Notes under the pieces: model-generated | What the model was told of the DNA's origin: nothing | Seen by the model: only the letters and a program-made list of their open reading frames with translations | Database searches by the model: none | Source: JBICHN01 sp043101845 | GTDB lineage: Bacteria; Planctomycetota; Phycisphaerae; Phycisphaerales; UBA5793 | Assembly (NCBI GenBank): GCA_043101845.1 | Contig: JBICHN010000011.1 | Location: forward strand, 2,108,001 to 2,172,000 | DNA length: 64,000 nucleotides | Direction of reading: 5' to 3' | Made by a program: the position numbers and the translations under genes | Shown here: in pieces, positions 61,573-64,000 of the stretch | How the letters are laid out: each line of letters starts with the position of its first letter | Position numbering within the stretch: position 1 is the stretch's first letter

Positions 61573-62817
61573 CTACCCGGCCTCGCGCCGCTTCGCCCGC
61601 GCCCGCGCATACGGCCGGAACGCGGCGAGACTTCCCGCCGCGACGAGCACGCCGACGCCGATGAGCACCCCGAGATCCGGGCGCACCGGCAACGCCGCGC
61701 GGGCCGCGAGCGCGAGCATTGGACCAATCGAATAGCCGACGCCGATGACCGCTTCGTGCGCTCCGCCCGACTCGACCTCCGCGTGCCCGACCGCCATGCC
61801 GTAGTAGAGCGCCGCGTAATAGACCATGCCCTGGCCGATGCCGTACGCGGCGAGCCCGGCGACGACCGCGGCCACGCCGGGCGCCCAGAGCACGAGCGCG
61901 AAGCCGCCGATCGTGAACAGGCCTCCGCCGAGCAGCGTTCCCCATCGTCCATGCCAGCCCGGCCGCCAGAACATGAGCGCGAACGCGACGACCCGCGCCG
62001 ACATCCAGGTCGACGACAGCGTGGCGCCGACCGACACGACCACGCCGAGCCGCTCCCAGGTCCCGGGCAGGAGCGGCGACATCGCGTTCATCAACACATA
62101 GCTCAGCGGCAGGAGAATCCGCGCGCTTACGAGCAGGTGTCGATACTCCGGCCCGGTGTGCCGGCTCTGCTCGTCGCGGTCGTGGTCGATCGGCCGCGCC
62201 GGCCACGGCGCCACGAAGGCGAGCGTGAGCAGGTGCGCGACCGCGACGACGATGAACGAATCGGTCGGCCGACCCGTGCGCAGTGTGAGCCCGATGACCC
62301 AGAGCGACGGCGCGAGCGCAACCGACCAGACGATGTTGAACCAGCCGATCGCCCGCCGCATCTCCTTCCCGTGCCGCCCCGCGGCGATGTACGACTCGAC
62401 GATCGGCCACTGGAGTCCGCAGAGCATGTTGTACAGCGGCGCTGCGATGAACAGCATGAGTCGCGTCGGGCTGATCGCGAGCGCGACCATGCTCAACCCC
62501 ATGACGATCATCGCCGCGATCACCGTGCGTCGAGGCCCGAATCGCCGCGCGACGGTTCCGGCGAGCAGGGCGCCCGGAACATACGGAATGAAGAGCGCGA
62601 GCGCGAGCACGAGGTTCATCGCGTCGTCGAAGCCGAGAATCTCGTGCGCGAGAAAGTAGAGCCCGTGCTGCACCATGCCCGTCGTGAGGCTCGCGAGCGC
62701 GGAATGCGCGAGCGGCCAGCGGAGCGGCGTCGCGTGCGGCCGGCCCGCGGCGGGCGCCTCGCCGCCACGGCCCGCCGAGTGCGCCGCCGCGTCAGAATGA
62801 CGGGTGTTGCCCCCCAT
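61573..62817 (-). CDS. Major facilitator superfamily transporter
   Basis: The 414-residue protein has about 12 membrane helices and an MFS loop motif ARRFGPRRTVIAAMIVMG after helix 2-3. The N-terminal 30 residues are Ala/Gly/Pro-rich and cytoplasmic. The substrate is unknown. It has no Shine-Dalgarno; TACGAT ends eight bases before the ATG. It converges on fabI. Confidence 0.87.
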   Translation of the reverse strand: MGGNTRHSDAAAHSAGRGGEAPAAGRPHATPLRWPLAHSALASLTTGMVQHGLYFLAHEILGFDDAMNLVLALALFIPYVPGALLAGTVARRFGPRRTVIAAMIVMGLSMVALAISPTRLMLFIAAPLYNMLCGLQWPIVESYIAAGRHGKEMRRAIGWFNIVWSVALAPSLWVIGLTLRTGRPTDSFIVVAVAHLLTLAFVAPWPARPIDHDRDEQSRHTGPEYRHLLVSARILLPLSYVLMNAMSPLLPGTWERLGVVVSVGATLSSTWMSARVVAFALMFWRPGWHGRWGTLLGGGLFTIGGFALVLWAPGVAAVVAGLAAYGIGQGMVYYAALYYGMAVGHAEVESGGAHEAVIGVGYSIGPMLALAARAALPVRPDLGVLIGVGVLVAAGSLAAFRPYARARAKRREAG

Positions 62818-62825
62818 GATCGCCG

Positions 62826-62831
62826 ATCGTA
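62826..62831 (-). promoter_or_regulatory. Putative leaderless -10 element of the MFS gene
   Basis: On the minus strand TACGAT ends eight bases before the ATG at 62817, the same hexamer and spacing as at proS. Confidence 0.5.
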
Positions 62832-62877
62832 TGCTTCGTGACGCGTCGGGAAGGAACGCCGTTCACGCCGCGCCGAG

Positions 62878-62911
62878 GACCGATCGGCGAACCGAACGAC
62901 CGATCGGCGAA
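62878..62911 (+). repeat. 14-base tandem direct repeat upstream of tRNA-Arg
   Basis: GACCGATCGGCGAA occurs at 62878-62891 and 62898-62911 with a 20-base period; each copy contains the palindrome CCGATCGG. The stretch continues as GATC/CGAC-rich low-complexity DNA up to the tRNA gene. Confidence 0.7.
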
Positions 62912-62931
62912 TCGATCGATCGACCGACCGA

Positions 62932-63005
62932 GACCGTGTAGCTCAATTGGATAGAGCGCCTGCCTCCGGAGCAGGAGGTTGCAGGTTCGAGTCCTGCCAC
63001 GGTCG
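62932..63005 (+). tRNA. tRNA-Arg (anticodon CCG)
   Basis: A complete cloverleaf is visible: acceptor GACCGTG/CACGGTC, D-arm GCTC-GAGC, anticodon stem CCTGC/GCAGG with loop CTCCGGA (anticodon CCG, reading CGG), and T-arm GCAGG-TTCGAGT-CCTGC. The CCA end is not encoded. An integrase gene starts 117 bases downstream, so its 3' half is a likely attachment site. Confidence 0.96.
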
Positions 63006-63122
63006 TTCAGCACAATCCCGGCTGACTCGTGCACTTACGAGTACCCGTCAACGCGACGGCGCGGCCGCAACCCTGCTCGACACGCGTGTCACCTGACACG
63101 CCGAACCGAAGGGAGGCCGCGA

Positions 63123-64000
63123 ATGACCCGCCCACACTCCACCTCACCACTCCGAATCCCGTCGTACCGTCGTCACCGCTCGAAGGGACTCGACCGCGCC
63201 TTCGTCGAATTGAATGGTCGTCGAACCTACCTCGGACGGTACAACACGCCCGAGAGCCGAGAGAAGTACCGCCGACTCATCGCCGAGTGGCTCGCGAACG
63301 ACGGGCGACAACCGATCGAGCGAAGCGACGACCTTCGCGTCGTCGAACTCTTCGCCGCCTTCATGCGGCACGCCCGCAAACACTACCGCCGACCCGACGG
63401 GACCCCGACGAACGAGATCGAGAACTACCATCGCGTCATCACGCTCACAAAAGACCTCTACGGCCGTCTCCGGGCGCGTGAGTTCGGACCCGCGGAGCTC
63501 AAGGCGGCCCGGGCCCAGATGATCGCCCGGGGCTGGTCCCGGAAGAGCATCAACCGTCAAGTCGTCCGACTCCGCTCGATCTTCAAGTGGGGCGTCGCGG
63601 AGGGGTATCTCCCGGTCGCCGTGCACCAGGCGCTCGAGACGGTCCGCGGCCTCCAGCGCGGCCGCAGCGACGCCGCCGAACGTCCCCCGGTTGGTCCGGT
63701 CGATGAGTTCACCGTGAACCGCGCGATCGAGAAGACGACGCGTGTCGTCGGCGCGATGATTCGTCTTCAATGGCTGACCGGCATGCGTCCGGGCGAGGTC
63801 TGCTCGATGCGGGCGATCGACCTCGACACGAGCGGTCCGGTCTGGGTCTTTCGACCCGAGCAGCACAAGACGGCCCACCACGGACGCGAACGCGTCATCG
63901 CGCTCGGGCCCAGGGCGCAGGAGCTCATCACACCCTTCCTCGCGGGTCGAGCGACGCACGCCCCGCTCTTCAGTCCCGCCGAGTCCGAAGCCGAACGCCG
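63123..64000 (+). CDS. Tyrosine site-specific integrase, 3' end outside window
   Basis: The first 292 residues are present. A short basic N-terminal arm (YRRHRSKGLDRAFVELNGRRTYLGRYNTPES) is followed by a SAM-like core-binding domain (about 80-190). The catalytic domain begins with box I (RLQWLTGMRPGEVCSMRAIDLD, catalytic Arg) and HKTAHHGRERVIALG. The HxxR and Tyr lie beyond the window. This layout is common in planctomycete phage-type integrases. GGGAGG sits seven bases before the ATG. Confidence 0.9.
   Translation, partial: MTRPHSTSPLRIPSYRRHRSKGLDRAFVELNGRRTYLGRYNTPESREKYRRLIAEWLANDGRQPIERSDDLRVVELFAAFMRHARKHYRRPDGTPTNEIENYHRVITLTKDLYGRLRAREFGPAELKAARAQMIARGWSRKSINRQVVRLRSIFKWGVAEGYLPVAVHQALETVRGLQRGRSDAAERPPVGPVDEFTVNRAIEKTTRVVGAMIRLQWLTGMRPGEVCSMRAIDLDTSGPVWVFRPEQHKTAHHGRERVIALGPRAQELITPFLAGRATHAPLFSPAESEAER

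Noticed and set aside
60602..62410. 602-codon minus-strand open frame over fabI and the MFS gene
   Set aside because: It is antisense to fabI and out of frame with the MFS gene, and is Arg/Ala/Gly-rich without domain structure.
1..64000. CRISPR array or insertion sequence
   Set aside because: No regularly spaced 25-40 base repeats and no transposase motif were seen; the only recombinase is the integrase at the right end.

Overview
The window is a GC-rich chromosomal segment that reads as a planctomycete, most likely of the class Phycisphaerae. The evidence is a Minf_1886/TIGR04138-type planctomycete-verrucomicrobial protein (31315-31722), a DUF1080 protein, a very large TPR-secretin, a PAC2 protein, FG-GAP and HAF-repeat secreted proteins, and an outer-membrane/LPS gene set (kdsD, kdsC, an LptC/OstA-like protein, TolC, secretin). 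The species cannot be named from the sequence alone. About 57 protein genes, two tRNA-Arg genes and one probable structured non-coding RNA can be supported. Gene density is high, on both strands.

Layout. 1-3.2 kb: the 5' part of a FapA/DUF342 gene, a sugar-phosphate isomerase and a secreted protein. 3.4-8.9 kb: recN, then an nfeD-nfeD-floA membrane-microdomain operon. 8.9-11.9 kb: a glycosyltransferase, an uncharacterised protein and a lone nuoC. 11.9-16.7 kb: a kdsD-kdsC-LptC/OstA operon for Kdo synthesis and LPS export. 16.9-26.3 kb: scpA, a MaoC hydratase, a glycosyltransferase, a deoC-ALDH-pseudoALDH operon, an ASCH protein and nadC-birA. 26.3-37.8 kb: a large secreted protein, an SDR epimerase, an AI-2E family transporter, DUF1080, purE, an ECF sigma/anti-sigma pair facing a heavy-metal-domain lipoprotein, two protease-like genes and PAC2. 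37.9-46.4 kb: msrBA, a beta-carbonic-anhydrase-like gene, icd, and an HlyD-TolC pair downstream of proS. 46.6-57 kb: an FG-GAP secreted protein with an AraC-type regulator, cdsA, a CT398-like zinc-ribbon protein, a lone nuoI, the 1164-residue secretin with a structured leader, and an RsbV/RsbW-like pair. 57.5-57.8 kb: a free-standing RNA gene candidate with its own promoter and terminator. 57.9-64 kb: a HAF-repeat protein, tRNA-Arg(CCT), a CDP-alcohol phosphatidyltransferase, a CYTH protein, fabI, an MFS transporter, and tRNA-Arg(CCG) followed at once by a tyrosine integrase that runs off the window, probably the edge of an integrated element.

Genome-wide signals. First, the tetranucleotide ACGT is almost absent: I found three copies by eye where base composition predicts roughly two hundred. 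Synonymous codon choice bends around it. This suggests a restriction-modification or other ACGT-directed system acting on the lineage. Second, genes fall into two initiation classes: those with a clear Shine-Dalgarno sequence, and about ten with no Shine-Dalgarno but a TANNNT -10 element 5-8 bases before the start codon, as expected for leaderless mRNAs.

All calls are from reading motifs; no database search was run. Starts were chosen by Shine-Dalgarno or -10 spacing and are flagged where ambiguous.
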